64,000 bases of DNA from Monarcha castaneiventris obscurior (lineage: Eukaryota > Chordata > Aves > Passeriformes > Monarchidae): positions 18,866,501 to 18,930,500 of the forward strand of contig JAMPIT010000258.1 of the NCBI GenBank assembly GCA_026261815.1. The letters are read 5' to 3'. Shown piece after piece: positions 40,076 to 53,103 of this stretch (within the stretch, counting starts at the first letter, position 1; each line of letters opens with the position of its first letter). The notes beneath the pieces are model-generated. The model was not told where the DNA came from, made no database searches, and saw only the letters and a list, made by a program, of their open reading frames with translations. A program made the translations under genes and the position numbers.

Positions 40076-42013
40076 GCCCTCTGTGAAGATAGTCAGCCTG
40101 CTACACTCAGTGTCAGCATGCAATGAACTGAGGAGTCAGCCAAGCCACACACAGAAACCTTTTCTGAGAGGGACTAAATCACATGACAGGACCTCCCCTT
40201 GGCAAATTGACAGGGCCAGGCTGCTTTTAGCAAGGACAGCTACTCCTGAGAAAGGATGGTAATGGCATAAAATGATTAGCATAGGAGACTGTTCAAGGGC
40301 AAAGCACATTTGCTAATGATGACTATAGTACATTAGCCTGCTGCTGGGTCCATGCCATCCAAAATAATTTGTTAAAAGATAAAGTTCTGGAGACCAGTAA
40401 GGCACAGAAGCCTACTGCAACAGAAATAAATTAGAACAGACACCCTTTGAAACACAGGCAGCTTATACTTCGTGGTGAGCACTTGCTTTTGAGTTCCAGG
40501 GTTGTCAACAAAAATCAAGCAGCTGCTTGCATTCTCTTCTGGGCTGGGCTGGCCTGAATTTTGGTAGCACAGTTTTGGCAGTATTTCTTTATTGCTATGG
40601 TTGGTTGCAATTGTTATTTTGCATGGACATCTATAAATCAAAAGGTTGTTCAAAGTGATTCTTTTTCCAACATTAATTTTACCAAATGACCAACTATCAT
40701 TTTAGGTACATTCCAAATTCAAACACCATCTAAATTGCTGTGCAAGGCAAAGTCCATATTCAAAAATGGCACACTTCTCTGGGAGCTAGGGAAGTACCAT
40801 TCTCCCCGTCTGTCAGATGGGAAGCAGGAAATACACAGAGAAGCAGGTCTGATTTTCCTGACTTACACAGATTCATTCCCAATTCATCTTGGGAAACAGT
40901 GAAAGGACATGGTCTTTATACTCATATTTCTTGATTCATGGCACCAAAAATAATGGCAAATTCAGTCCCTATTTGAAAGTCACTGGTCCTGGGTTATAAA
41001 AGCTTACTGCTTAAAATGTACAAAGTGGATTCAGCAACTGTCACATGTCTTGAAAATACATTCTGTAACTGGTACAGTAGGACTGTAGATGATATTATAA
41101 TACTGACAGCCAAAATAACTTCCTACCCAGGACAAACAATAAACTCTGAAGTGTTAAATTTTTTAAGAATTTCTTCAGGAAATGTGAAAAGTCAAAAGGA
41201 AATTGAAAAAATATCAGTAAGAAATATTTTTAAATTGCCCTTGATAAGGCCATTTGTGTATCATCTAATTAGTCACTTTCCTGAGCATGCTAAGAAATTT
41301 CTCAGATTTTGTAATAGGTTTCATCATTTTGCTTTTGTTACTGCCCTGGAATTATTGTCCTTCTTAAAAATCTCTTCTCACATGCAGTAATTTCAACTTT
41401 CAACACCCAGTCACTGAATATTGTTGTCATTTTGCCTTTTACTGTCAAATTTCTACTGTCTGAAGAAACTGTGTCTTCCTGAAGAACCAATTAACTTTCT
41501 AGTTAATGAGTTATACTCATTTTGCAGAACATACTTTCTATTAAATTCTTCTATTATTCTTCTTATAACATTCCAGTCAGATTTCAGCATCCCTCTTGAA
41601 ATATATCCACCAAAATTGGACAATTTATTTCCCCCAACAGTTGCACCCATTCCCAAATCAGAGGAACTTTGAAACTCTTCACAATATTAGCCTTTCTAGC
41701 TACAGGTTTGCTATCAGAGTTAATATTCATCTCATGATTCAGTAAGACTCCCAAGTTCTCCTCAGAACCTTGACGTGACAGGGCATGCCCTAATTTGAGG
41801 AATTACATCCTTCCTAAACACACAGCCCTGCTTTTGATAGCATTTTTACACATGTGAGCCTGAACAAAAAGAAGTAAGATTCACTTTCTTACAACTACAA
41901 AGCACATATAGAGCAGTTTGTCATTTCTGAATTGCAGAGGACCACAGCAAAGGTCTATTTGCCATGTGCAGGCATTATTGTCATTGAAAAAACATGAAAC
42001 ACTGCTAAGGAAG

Positions 42014-42375
42014 TGTCGCTGTTCTCACAGCGGCCGAGTAGAGAAACGACACAAAGTCCAGGCTCAGGGATACATGGAAGCACTTTAATGAATTCTCAGA
42101 AGACTTTTATATGTTAGTTTGCAAAGTGTATTAAGTGGCATAAGGTGATTGGTTTCTGCCATCCACCCCCCAAAGGGGATTGGTCAAGTTCTAAGACACC
42201 CATCTCTGAATGTTTTTCTGGTCAAAGCCATGGCAATACTGCAAAACAACCCGCAGGTGCAAGAAGTTTACAATACTGTAATCTTGTTCAAAGTAATCTG
42301 CATGGGAAAGGCAGAACTCTCACAAAATGCTGCAGAGAGCTGAAGAAGTTCTCTGCTAGAGTTTTTCAGCATCCA
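42014..42375 (-). mobile_element. Solo LTR of an endogenous retrovirus (362 bp)
   Basis: The block has TG...CA ends (TGTCGCTG at left, GCATCCA at right) and is flanked by an identical 8-bp word, TAAGGAAG (42006-42013 and 42376-42383). Read on the minus strand it has a normal LTR order. Two CCAAT boxes (CCAATCCCC and CCAATCACC) come first, then an ATTAAA polyadenylation-type signal, then a CpG-containing end CGGCCGCTGTGAGAACAGCGACA-like tail. No retroviral coding sequence is present. The 8-bp match is longer than the usual 4-6-bp duplication, so some bases may match by chance. Open frames across 42145-42378 lie inside it and are not host genes. Confidence 0.75.
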
Positions 42376-45300
42376 TAAGGAAGACCCTTCACGATATGCA
42401 GAAGTCCAAAAGAAAATAGAAATCTTTAGCTATTCCTACATAAGGTTTTGTTATTGATGTAAGCCTTGTGAACCAGAGTTTGAAAGGGAAAAGCCCAAAA
42501 GCCTTATTTAGCAATCTAACTGTTATGTAATTAAGTAGATTGGAGGCAGATGCCATCAGAGACTCCCTGTAAACTTCTGAAGTGCTGAAATTAACCCAGG
42601 CATACTACTAATTTAGCCTATATAGTTCTGGAATGCGTGACAGATCTGAAACTTTATTAATCATCCCACATACACATGGAAAGAGAGAGCACCTGGTTCG
42701 TAAACTGCTGTAAATCTTTTCATTGCTCGGGAGGATCCAATTATTTGGAATCATTAAGTGACAAAATAATTAAATAATCAAAGTTGTACAAACCAAAGTA
42801 TTAAACTAATTCCTATCCCACCTTCATTTCTAAAACTGAGAGTACCCAGATAATAGAGGTAAACTGTAAATTAAAGAGATTAGTCATTGTTCTCATTAGC
42901 TAGGATTGTTCCTGTAAATTGTTGGCTAAAAACTCAAATATTCAGGAAAAATAAGGAAATTAAAGTCAAAACTAGATTTTAAAAATACAACCAAGATGAT
43001 AATGTAGGAAAATAGACTGTAGAATCTAACTATTTTAGAATTCATTGACAGGATGGAAATAGCATTAAAAAGGTGGGGGGGGGGGAATGGAACAGAAAAA
43101 GAATTCCAAGATATTATTTTAGCACAGGAGGATTTGTGTCAGCTTTTAGCCTTTTATACCAAATGTTTTCTACAAGCTCTACTGCAGCTAGCTTTTACCG
43201 CCAGGAATTAGAAAATCACAAGTGAATCAGTACATTCAAGAAAAGGTTAATTAGAGAATTTTCTGTTAGAGAAACAAGAACAATCAACAGTCAGGATGTT
43301 TTTTTCTGATTGAAATCTCCATGTAACCATAATAGAATCCCACTTGCTTGAGTCATGCTTATGATCTTTCAAAGTGTGACCTATATACCACTTCTTGTAT
43401 TATTCACGTTGTTTTCACAACTGGCATTTAAATGTCACTAACTCAAAGACAGTCCTATACTACAAGCATTATACACAACAAAACCAAAAGGACCACTATG
43501 TAAGGAACATTTTTAGAATGTCTTATGAGCACTTAAAGCTGCTCAGTGGATTTCATAACTGCTTGTTTGGGACAATTAAAAGGGGAGATTCAAGCTGTGG
43601 TCAGTTTTCAGCAGCCGGTCAGTGCAGACGGTGCACACTGGGAGCTGTCACCCTGGACCTTCTTCATCAAATGCTGACAGAGGTAGGCAGATTTGCTCAG
43701 GGTTTATGGGATTAATATAGGATAGGAGAAAGACTGAGGATTAGGGTAATGTCTAGCTGAAGGAGGAGGAGGAGGTGGAAGGGGCTGAGGCTATCACAAG
43801 GGTTTTTTGGAAAGCAGGCGTTATCAGTTTGGAGAAAGTACAAGCCGGGACCTGAGGTATTGCAGTCAGTTCTGCTGAAGATATCGTAATAGTAAGGCAA
43901 TTAAGGAAAAAGTTTGCAGTAAAAGGAATAAGGATTTGGAAGAAGGGTTACTTTGAAGCCCGTAGTGGGAGCCACCAAAGAGACCCATTCCACTACCAGC
44001 TTTGTCCATTCTAATTGCTAATTTGCATATGGCAGCACACAGATCAGAGTATTAGATCAGCTCTGGAAAACTCCATTAGTGCCAGTGCAGGACACTCATA
44101 CAGCTCTGTAAACCCCCAACATAATTATTTTTCAGATCAAGTGCCTGAGTCACTATCTGAACATAGAGAAACTACTTAATCATAGATAGGAGTTGTGGTC
44201 ATAACGTGTAGAAATGTCTCCCTTTCTAATCTGTATTTTTCTCCTTGAGAACTCATGCACATATATTATGGAATTGTTCCAGTTAGCTGCAGAAAGCCAG
44301 TGATCAGATCGCCTGGTAACAGGAACTTGTTCCCAAAGTTCCCTGAAGTCAAATGGTTACTAAAAATTATTTACTGCCTTTGCCAAGTGCTGCTGTCTCC
44401 CAAGAGATCTCTTATTTGCAGAAGTTGTTCAACTTGTGGTAGTAGAGGGATACTCTTAAAAAATGCAAATTAATTTTATTTTTTTAACCAACCATGATAC
44501 AACAAGTATTCAAAATAGAAACCTGAAAACATGGCCTGTATTTTATTGAAATATTTACAGAATTATGAAATTAATGACAGTCTGAAAGAGTATGTAAGAA
44601 ATATGCCTATTTGTTTAAAAGGCATTAAGTACTGTAAATAAGACACATATGAAGTGAAACTGTGTCAATGAAATACATTCCATGCACTTAAACTGGTAAA
44701 AAGAATCACTTCAGAATAATATGATACTGATGTAGAACATTTCTTAGAACTAAAGAGAGCTAAGACCCGTCAGCTGTGTTTAAGGTCCCATTTCTTCAGA
44801 CAGATCATTAGTTTCCCCCAAAGTGCCTCCCTCTGCCAGCTGGAGGCCTAAATTGGTGTTATTAAAGTTTTTGATCCATCTAGCTTTAGCTCTTCCATTT
44901 CTGAGCTACAGCATTAAGCAAACCAACAACAAACCACTGCAACATTTACTGAGATTTATGGTATAAATTCCAAGCAATACTAATATAAGTGGCTGTCTCC
45001 TAAGAGAATCAAGTATTAATATGAACATACCAATTACTTCATACAGTTGGAGAAAGAGTGTTTCCATTATGAATGTTCCTGAATCTCAGCAGAAAAAAAA
45101 ATACACATATAAATAAGTTCATTATTAACTTCTACTGGTTTCTGAAGTGTAGACTATGTGAAAAGATATTGATACTACTTACACTGATATATGGTGTTCC
45201 TTCACTGAAAGGACAGATTGCTGTGCCTGCTACTCATATTTTGGTTCTTCTCCCATTAATGACAGTCCACTGGAAACTGAGAATATAAAACTTGTCATAC

Positions 45301-46869
45301 AAGCACTGAGCAGTCATGACATAATGACAACTTTTAATTACAATGCTGAGCTGCATTATCCAAAATAAGAGAACAGACCAACAAAATTAGAGGATGATAG
45401 GTGTTTAGAACTAGAGTGGTTGGAGTGTTCCTGATTTTTCTTTCAAACACCAGCATTAATTGTGTCCAATTCAGTGTGACTACAAGCAAGAAGTGTGGAT
45501 TAAATTTGTAATTCAAACTCCAAGAAGAGGTTTCTTAATGTCTCCTAAGTGCATCAGCTGTATGTCTGGCAATACAGCTGGATCCATTTGGCAGCAAGCT
45601 ATTACGGTACTTGGTCAAAGGAGAAATTACCTAACAAGCCCTTTTCCAGATTAACACAGTGCATCAAACCCTTTTCAAATAGTCATTTCACCTACAGGCT
45701 ATACACAATGGCATTTCCAAATTTTCAAAGATTTTGTTAAAATAGATTATTAAAATAGCATTTAACTCCAGCCTTTGCAGGCCATCACTCTCCAAGCACA
45801 TTCAGACAGTGAGAAATCAATAAAGACCATAATGGACCTCTGAACCAGCTACAGATCTTACTTGCCATGCTATAGAGAAATTTGGAAAGACACTCTTCAG
45901 AAATGATATCTAATGAAGTAGTACCATCAAGTGCAGATTAGCTTGGCTTTCCTTAAGTTACTGGGTAAAGAGCCTGTTCACATCTTAAGAAGACATGACT
46001 AGAAAAGAGCTTTTATATTCCCCAAAATATTAATTCATACAAGCAGATTGTTCTTTGCAATCATGAATGGTAATAAAATACTAACCTTTGATCTACCAAA
46101 GTGTTTCAAAGGCCTATTTAGCCTCCAGGGGGGAAGAAAAGGAAAACCAGAAAGTTTACACACACTGCGTTAAATAGTCTGTAAAGGTAAATTTACGTGT
46201 AACAGTTTATCTAACAGTTTACCACTGCTTTCCCTTTCTTCCTACTCGTCCCACCTCTTTCCTCCTCCTTTGCATTTTCCAGAAGCCACAGTTTCACCTT
46301 CTATCCTCTCTCTTTACCACATATTGGCACTCATCAGGCTTCCCTGGGCAATGATCTGACTCATCAGCACAGCAATATCCACCTTTTAGCTTGGTTAGCT
46401 CTCAGCCAGCCGAGTGAGCAGGTTCAATGAGTAGACAGCCACGTTAACTGTGGAAATATGGGATATAGAGACAAGCAGGATGCCTCCTGTCAGCACCACA
46501 GAGCCAGTATATGGGTTCAAACTTCTCAGGAACAATTTCACCAGAAGTGAATACCAAGCAAATAGTAAAATATCACTAAGAGGATCCACTCCAGATTCAG
46601 GTGAAAATAAGGACAATAACATCTTTCTGATGAGAAAATGTAGCTATGAAACAGGTCTGAAATCCTGACAACCAAAACAAATCTTGTAAGAAAAATAAGG
46701 AAACTGTATTATACCAAGTTTTTTTTGCTCCTAGTTAATAATCACCATTCTAAGGTGAAGGGTTAAGTAAATATACAGTGCTGTGAGAAGCAGTAGTGAA
46801 ACATTTGAATCTGTTGAAAAATCTGAGTTGGTGACACACTGTCACAGGCATCTGGATGACTCCTCAGGT

Positions 46870-47347
46870 TCAGCTGCTTGAGCTGCATCGCTTGGCACTC
46901 GGCACAGCCGGCGTCAGGCGGCCAGAGCCCCGTGTTATTGAGATGACCTCCCTGGCACTGGGAACGAGCAGGGGACAGCTGATATTAACAGTTTGAGTGA
47001 CTGACAAGCTGGAGATTTTCCTCAGCCGCTGCTTCCAAATAACAAACTCCTCAGCAAAAAACAACAACGTTTCTTCTTCACTGAAGAAACTAGGCCTGTA
47101 TTTGCAACATGCATCATCTGACATAAACAATCTTATCACCTCTGCTAACAATAAAGTTTTGCATAATCTTATCATGCTTGGCTTTTTTTCCATTAATACT
47201 TGGAAAGGCTTACGCAAAACAAATTGTATGTGGGATATTTTTTGCCCACCCACAGCGGAGGATACTGAATATCTGGAAGCACAGGAAGGATTGCCAGAGT
47301 CTGAAGTCATCGTGTTTTCACCGCAGTTTCAAACTTCAGATAAATAG
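46870..47347. other. Overlapping open frames on both strands, possible exon
   Basis: The minus strand is open from an ATG at 47310 to 46870 (146 codons). The + strand is open from about 46997 to a TAG at 47345-47347. On the + strand a good pyrimidine tract and acceptor (TTTTTTGCCCACCCACAG, ending at 47255) precede an acidic 30-residue tail. That tail begins EDTEYLEAQEGLPESEV and ends with the stop, so it could be a terminal exon. The segment 46880-46990 is locally CpG-containing. I recognise no family, and no polyadenylation signal lies close downstream. Chance is the leading alternative. Confidence 0.2.
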
Positions 47348-50300
47348 CTAAACATACATGCTTATCATACATGTCAACAGGAGGTCTCTTGTGGTCCCTG
47401 GACCACTCAGTTAAGGTAAGCCTGAGGCCTGCAAGGTGGCTGATTTCATCTCTCTGCTGCCAGAAGTCACATTTCCTATATCTTTCTCCTCTTGCTGCTT
47501 GTCTCCCTAATGCTACTGTTCCTGTCATCTCCTACTGAGCCTATTCAGCTCACTGACATAGTGGATACACATGGATTTGGGGGTTTAGGTTTGTTTCCAG
47601 GTTTTCTTTTTAATTACTTTCCTGACAGATTAGCAAATATAATTGCCTCACAGATTAATCAGATGAAGGGAAGTGACAGGAAAATGTGGCTGGAAGTGTG
47701 GGAGGAGAAAGCAGTAATTCCTCTTTGCTCTGCTGGGAGCTATCAGATAACGTTCATCTCGTCTTGCAGAAAGTCTGAGCTCCAGTGCTACAGGCACAGA
47801 CTGGTTAGGCAGCTTCTCAAAGGAGCAGCGTGAGAGCTCTGCCCATGCCTCAGGAGAAGGGAAGCAGCTGACGTAACCCACGCGGGCTGCTGAATGGCTT
47901 CACCACCTCCAGTCTTGTCCCTGCCTCTTCTACACCACACCCTCCCCAGCTCCAGCTGCAGAAAGAGTTCTCTCAGAAAAAATTCCTACTTCAACTCATC
48001 TTCTAGAACAATTATCTGTACTACTTTTAAGGCTTTCACCAACAGTACTTGGTACAGTGGCACTGGTACACCTGGCACTAAGTGTTCACAAAAATAGATC
48101 TGCAAGGCCCTAACTTTGCTCTGCCATCTGACTGAGGTCTCTTGGACACAAACACCATGACTGTTCCCCAAGAGCATCAGAAAATAAGAATCAGAAGAAT
48201 ATGAGGGGCCATTTCCTTACTATGGACAGCACAGTACCCGTTTGGGGTTTGTTACTTTCCGCAGGATTTGGTCCGGGTTATGGGGTGTTTGTTTTCACTT
48301 AACAAAACACAACCAAATGATGCAATAACTAAAGCTGGTTCTCAGAGCCCTGCTAAAAATTCCCCACACAGTTGGCTGGGTAGGATTTAAAACTGCCCTA
48401 TTCTTAGAAGTACATATCTGCAGTAGTTGGAAAATGCTAGGTTGCAAGCAATGCATTCCACATGTTTAAGGCACCGATCCTTGAGTATTTCAGATTCTTT
48501 GTGGGTTTGTTTCAGTTTACATTTAAACAAACAAAAAAACAAAAAAAACCCCAACAAACTGAACCTCCCCCTCCCCCCAAACCACCACAAAATGAACACA
48601 GTCCTATCATTTATCTGGGCACCTGAACACATTCTATTAAGAGTCTCACATTTGATATCACCACAGTAATTACACTTAAACTATTCATTGAAGTGTGATT
48701 TTTTTATAAGACACAAGAGAGTGTTTTAGAAAGCCTCCCACACCCAGAGGTTCATAACATACATGAGACTAAGAATTGACAAGTCTGGGAACATGAAGAA
48801 GGCTACACAAAACATGGTTAACTGATTGAAAAAATATCAATATACTTCAACAAAGTTCACGGTGTAATTTTAGAAAAAAGGGGCAAGATGCTCCATATTT
48901 AGCACAAAAGCACTTTTGGCCAGGTTCAACTGTGCACTTAAGATACAGCCCTACCACAGAAGAGACACCTGAGCCCGTGCTGCATTCTAAAACCTCTCCA
49001 CAGTACTGAAAGATGTCTGAGCAGCAGATGTACTGTAAAATATTATTTTAAAAATCAGTGTGTTAAAAGAACCTGAAGATGATGACAAATAGCTATTTCT
49101 TTAGTGAGAGTTTAAAAGAATTAATATATTTATAGTAATGAATAGCAACAGGAAGGGAGTTGTACCAACTGAAACATAATAGTCCAAGGCTTTTCCTCCC
49201 AGAGATTCGGGGTGTGTATCTACTCAAACAAGTAAATGAGGTAAAATTTAGCTTCATAAAACTGTATAAATCTGAGATATCTGGATATTGTTTTGCTTCA
49301 GCAAGAGGACCCAAGAAATTCATTATATTAAAGGACTTGGCTACTAGGGCATTACTTCTCCAAAATTTGCCTTCAAAGCATAATTTAATCCCTCCTGAGA
49401 GCTTGCAGATGGTTTGTTATGAACTTCCTTTAGGATCCTAAAATATATATCGTTTTTAACAATTTCAAATGTATAATTTGATGGCGGGACATTAGCTCTA
49501 CATAGATTTTCGAATTTCTATTTCTTGTTTGTTTATTTTCCATCTCTTAACTGCAAAATCGTGGTTCTACCTGGAGAAGATACTGTCTCTCAATCAATTG
49601 AGGCATCCCTGACAACAGACTTTTGGGTCAATTGACAGGACAGCTGCAGTAAACGTTTTTATTGAGAGACCTTCAATGAAATTTATCTCCCCTCTATTCC
49701 TGCTGTCAGAGAGTCAAGGCTACATGCAGACGAATGCATCGAGGCAGCACATTTGCTCACTGTAAGAATATAGAATTCCCTTTTGTACTGGGTCCAAAAC
49801 ACCCTGTTTGTGTTTCAAACACAATTACCAAAGGCAGCTCATCAAGAAGCAAAATTATCAAACTAGTTAAGATGAACAAAATGTGAATTCATGAACACTC
49901 TTTGCAGAAAGCATAGGCTATGTTTTCAGCTGATAATAACCTAATCAACTCCATTCACTGCAAACTCACTTTTTGAAAAAGCAAAACTTCTTTTTCCTTT
50001 CGTTTAATGCAATGTTTCTTCTCAGAGGCAATTGTTTGCTACTACAACAATCTATATCTCACTGTACCTTAGGTTAAATATGTGTTTCAAAAGAAATTCC
50101 AGTACAATGAGCAAGAGTAGAACCGAGGCTGATGTTGTACATAGAGTATGGCCAGGGAAAGCCACTACAGTTCTGAAGACCATTCCATGACTCAGGCATT
50201 GCTCCAGAAATGAACAACAGAAGTTGCATTTTCAGCTGTGAAAGTGTTTCTATGCTCCTTCTAGATTTTGGTTCATGATATTGCATTCTTCTCCATTCCC

Positions 50301-50564
50301 ACCCACTTTTCTGTAAGACTTCATAGTGGAACTCTTTCGCCTTGTGCTATAGATTTTCATCATTATTCCTAAATTAGGTACACAGTGCAAAAGGGAAACG
50401 AACAAAGAAATAAGTGAAGCCAAAAAATCCAACCTGTATGACTCATTATATGATACACAAACATTTTCTGCATCACTCAGAGAATCTATTCTACCAAAAG
50501 AAAAACAAACTTTTTCTTAAAGTTGCAGAATAGGTAGATAGTTTCCTCTGGATATGTTTCTGGC

Positions 50565-50589
50565 AGGCAAGTTCTGAGAAACCTTGTTC
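50565..50589 (+). promoter_or_regulatory. p53-type response element (candidate)
   Basis: Half-site AGGCAAGTTC (50565-50574) is a perfect RRRCWWGYYY. After 5 bases comes AACCTTGTTC (50580-50589), which differs from the consensus at one position. It lies about 2.5 kb upstream of the PALMD start codon. PALMD has been reported as a p53-responsive gene in human cells, which gives the site context, but imperfect matches with a spacer occur by chance. Confidence 0.35.
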
Positions 50590-53058
50590 CAAGAATCCTG
50601 CAGACTGAAAACACAGCTGTTCAGATCCACTGCTCTAACCTTTACTCCATGGATCCTCCCATTGGTAAGGCAGGCTTACGGGGCAGACAAAAGGACAGCT
50701 GGTCCATTTCTTCTCTTGCACAGAAATCCCATGTAGAATAGGATTAAGATAACTGGAAAGCAACCTATTGACTGAGCAACAAATCCTGCCTAGCTAAGGG
50801 ATATATATGATTTAAACAATTTTAAATATTTAAAGTGGGTTTTAAATACTTTCTTAATAACAGTCACCTAAAACCAGAAGCAAAATTCTAGAAACCTTGT
50901 TCAGGTTACGTCGATTTACTGGTTTAGATTAGGGAAAGACGTTAAATACTTTTCCAGTCTGTAGCTAACTCACATCCACAACTAGAGTTTTTAAAAACAC
51001 TTAAATAATTTTCAAGGATAAATTTAGGACAATATTTTAGATCATAAAAGTTCAAAGTAATGCAATCCCTTTGATTTTAATTTGATCTTGAAACACAGAT
51101 CTAATTCCTTCACCCATTGGGAATAGATCCCATTTATATCAGAGTACCAATTCTGACCCAAAACAGACATCCTTACTTATGATGTGATCACTTGCTGCTT
51201 TAAATATTTTTAAACATTCTGAAGTCCATATACACACTTTAAGATGAACTTCACAGAAGACAAAGGTAAAATAAATTGGTTTGGTTTTTTTTTCAAAGTT
51301 TGGTAAGGCAGGCTATACTAACTTATGAAAGCTTAAACAGAAAGACTGTCTCTTTATTGGCTTCTGCAGCAACAATATATTTATTTTCACAGGGTGGTTG
51401 AATTTATTCTCAAATTCATACAACAAACTCATTTAAATTCCCATGTAATCTGTCTCTTGATACACCTAAATACACTTGCCTTTGAACTTTGCGTTTGCTT
51501 TAATATGGTAATTTTTAAAATTTCAGGTGCTGACCAAATGAAACATATATTAATATTTAAAAAATAGAAATAAAATCTTCACTGGAGAATAAAAATGGGG
51601 TCTTTGCAAGTTTGAACAAAACCTCAGGGTGGATCAGAGTATAAACAAAACATTAATGAACCCTTAATCCCCAGTACAGACGGGGGGAAATCTGCTCTTG
51701 TATACAGAGTGATGACATACGAGAAAGGTGGAAATTGAAATTAAATATTGATTTCTATTAAATTATAAGGCTGTAATTTCACCATTAAGTGTTCAATTCT
51801 GAAGCATCTTAGAATTTGCTAATAACAAGCTTGATTTGCCACTAAGATTCAGGTCACTGTACCAATATGTAAAATAAACCCTGTCACCAAATCCTACTGA
51901 GTTTAGTCATGTCAGTGAATTAGCAGTAAAAACCCAAATCTGCTGACTGACTCTTCTGCTGGTGTCCTTACAAAGACCTGAGTTACGTGATACTGAATGT
52001 AACAAAGGGAGTCCAGATTCACATTACATCTTTATGCTGTTTGATTTGCTTAGAATTTTTTCCACAACTGGATTTTACCAAGGCAGTTCCACTTGTTCTG
52101 CAAGTTTCCCAGATTGATTTTGGACGGCTGACTCTCACTCAGGTAAATGGAAAGGTCAGAATGTGCACCATCCCTTAAGACACAGAATGCTGTTTTCAGC
52201 AGAAGTCCACAGCAAGTCAGCTGATTAAAAATCCAGCATGAGAGCCACCAGCATTTTAAATTCATCCTGGTAACACTGCAATGATGATCCTGAAATCCTT
52301 ACTTAGACAAAGCTTCCCCTGAGTCCCAGATAGCTGACCAGTAATTGCACAGATTAACACTTGCATTTAATGAAAGACCTGACTGCTTAAAGTTTATCTT
52401 ACTTCAGGTTAGCAGTTCTAAAACTCTTCCAGCTATGAATATAGCTTTACTGAAAATTTCATCTACCAAACTAAACTGAAACTGCCATCTCAAAAAAACT
52501 CCATGCCATCTACAGTGCTAATATTACAACAGGTTAAAATATAAGGGTGAAATAAGATTAATAATTTCAATAATAAACTTGATAAATTTAAATAAACTTA
52601 GTAAGTTTTAAATATCTGTATATCACCAGAAGCATAGAAAAAGAGAGGAAAGAGAAATAGAACGATAATAAAAGTTTACTTCAACCGTGGTCCTGTAAGA
52701 GTCTGTTTTGGGCATTTAACAGTTAAAGAAGCAGTGGCATGCTAACCGAGCACATTAAAACAAAGAGTTGGCAGCTCCTGAAGGAAAAGAGCTTGTGCTC
52801 CACTGTTCCAACTTGTCAGTCAACTCATGCCAGCACTCTCCTTGTCTGCCTCTTCTCCACACCCTCATTACATGTGTCTGTCTGGACTGATCTGCTCATC
52901 TGTTCAGGGACTCTTCTGACAAGTCAAAAATTCTGCCTCTTTCTGCTCTGGAATTGGATCAAATCACCTCAGCTTTTTTTTGTAGCCCCACCAGGAGGCT
53001 TTTTGCTTATGGTCTCACTCTGTTTGCCTTCACTGCTTGTCTGTTTTTGATTTGTAGA

Positions 53059-53103
53059 ATGGAGGAAGCCGAATTGCTGAAAGAAAGATTCCAGGCCATA
53101 ACA
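53059..53103 (+). CDS. PALMD: Palmdelphin, first coding exon
   Basis: This exon encodes the first 15 residues, MEEAELLKERFQAIT, the characteristic N-terminus of palmdelphin, a paralemmin-family protein. Palmdelphin is a mainly cytosolic relative of paralemmin that lacks the lipidated CaaX tail. It is linked to cell shape, muscle differentiation and, in humans, aortic valve stenosis. The start codon has a strong context (A at -3, G at +4). The exon ends at 53103 before a consensus donor GTAAGT, in phase 0. Directly upstream, a pyrimidine tract ends in TTTGTAG, with the AG at 53056-53057. The exon therefore probably begins at 53058 and is preceded by at least one non-coding exon. Transcription starting just upstream without splicing is the alternative. 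Confidence 0.93.

Larger units (their letters stand above)
28633..42005. other. Long non-coding interval
   Basis: About 13 kb without a recognisable gene. It contains a perfect short inverted repeat (35612-35635), a doubled TATCTAGATA palindrome (35065-35086), a T-run near 34730-34741, a C-rich stretch near 37801-37820, and a CR1 scrap (40024-40075). Open frames here are short and unsupported. Confidence 0.5.
42384..53057. other. Proximal upstream interval of PALMD
   Basis: About 10.7 kb without a recognised coding gene. It holds an 11-base G-run (43075-43085), overlapping open frames at 46870-47347, a TGACGTAA CRE-like word near 47870 next to a few CpGs, A/C-rich simple sequence near 48525-48590, and a p53-type element (50565-50589). 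The last 40 bases before the PALMD start codon form a pyrimidine-rich tract ending in TTTGTAG. Confidence 0.5.

Noticed and set aside
42145..42378. Two overlapping + strand frames
   Set aside because: They are contained in the solo LTR at 42014-42375.
44817..44840. CTCF-like word on the minus strand
   Set aside because: About 11 of 14 core positions match, with mismatches at informative bases. It is too weak next to the perfect site at 11592-11605.
52954..53058. In-frame upstream extension of PALMD with a hydrophobic stretch
   Set aside because: The frame is open upstream of the PALMD ATG but contains no ATG, only a TTG at 52954, and a stop lies at 52888. The hydrophobic residues are the translation of a splice-acceptor pyrimidine tract.
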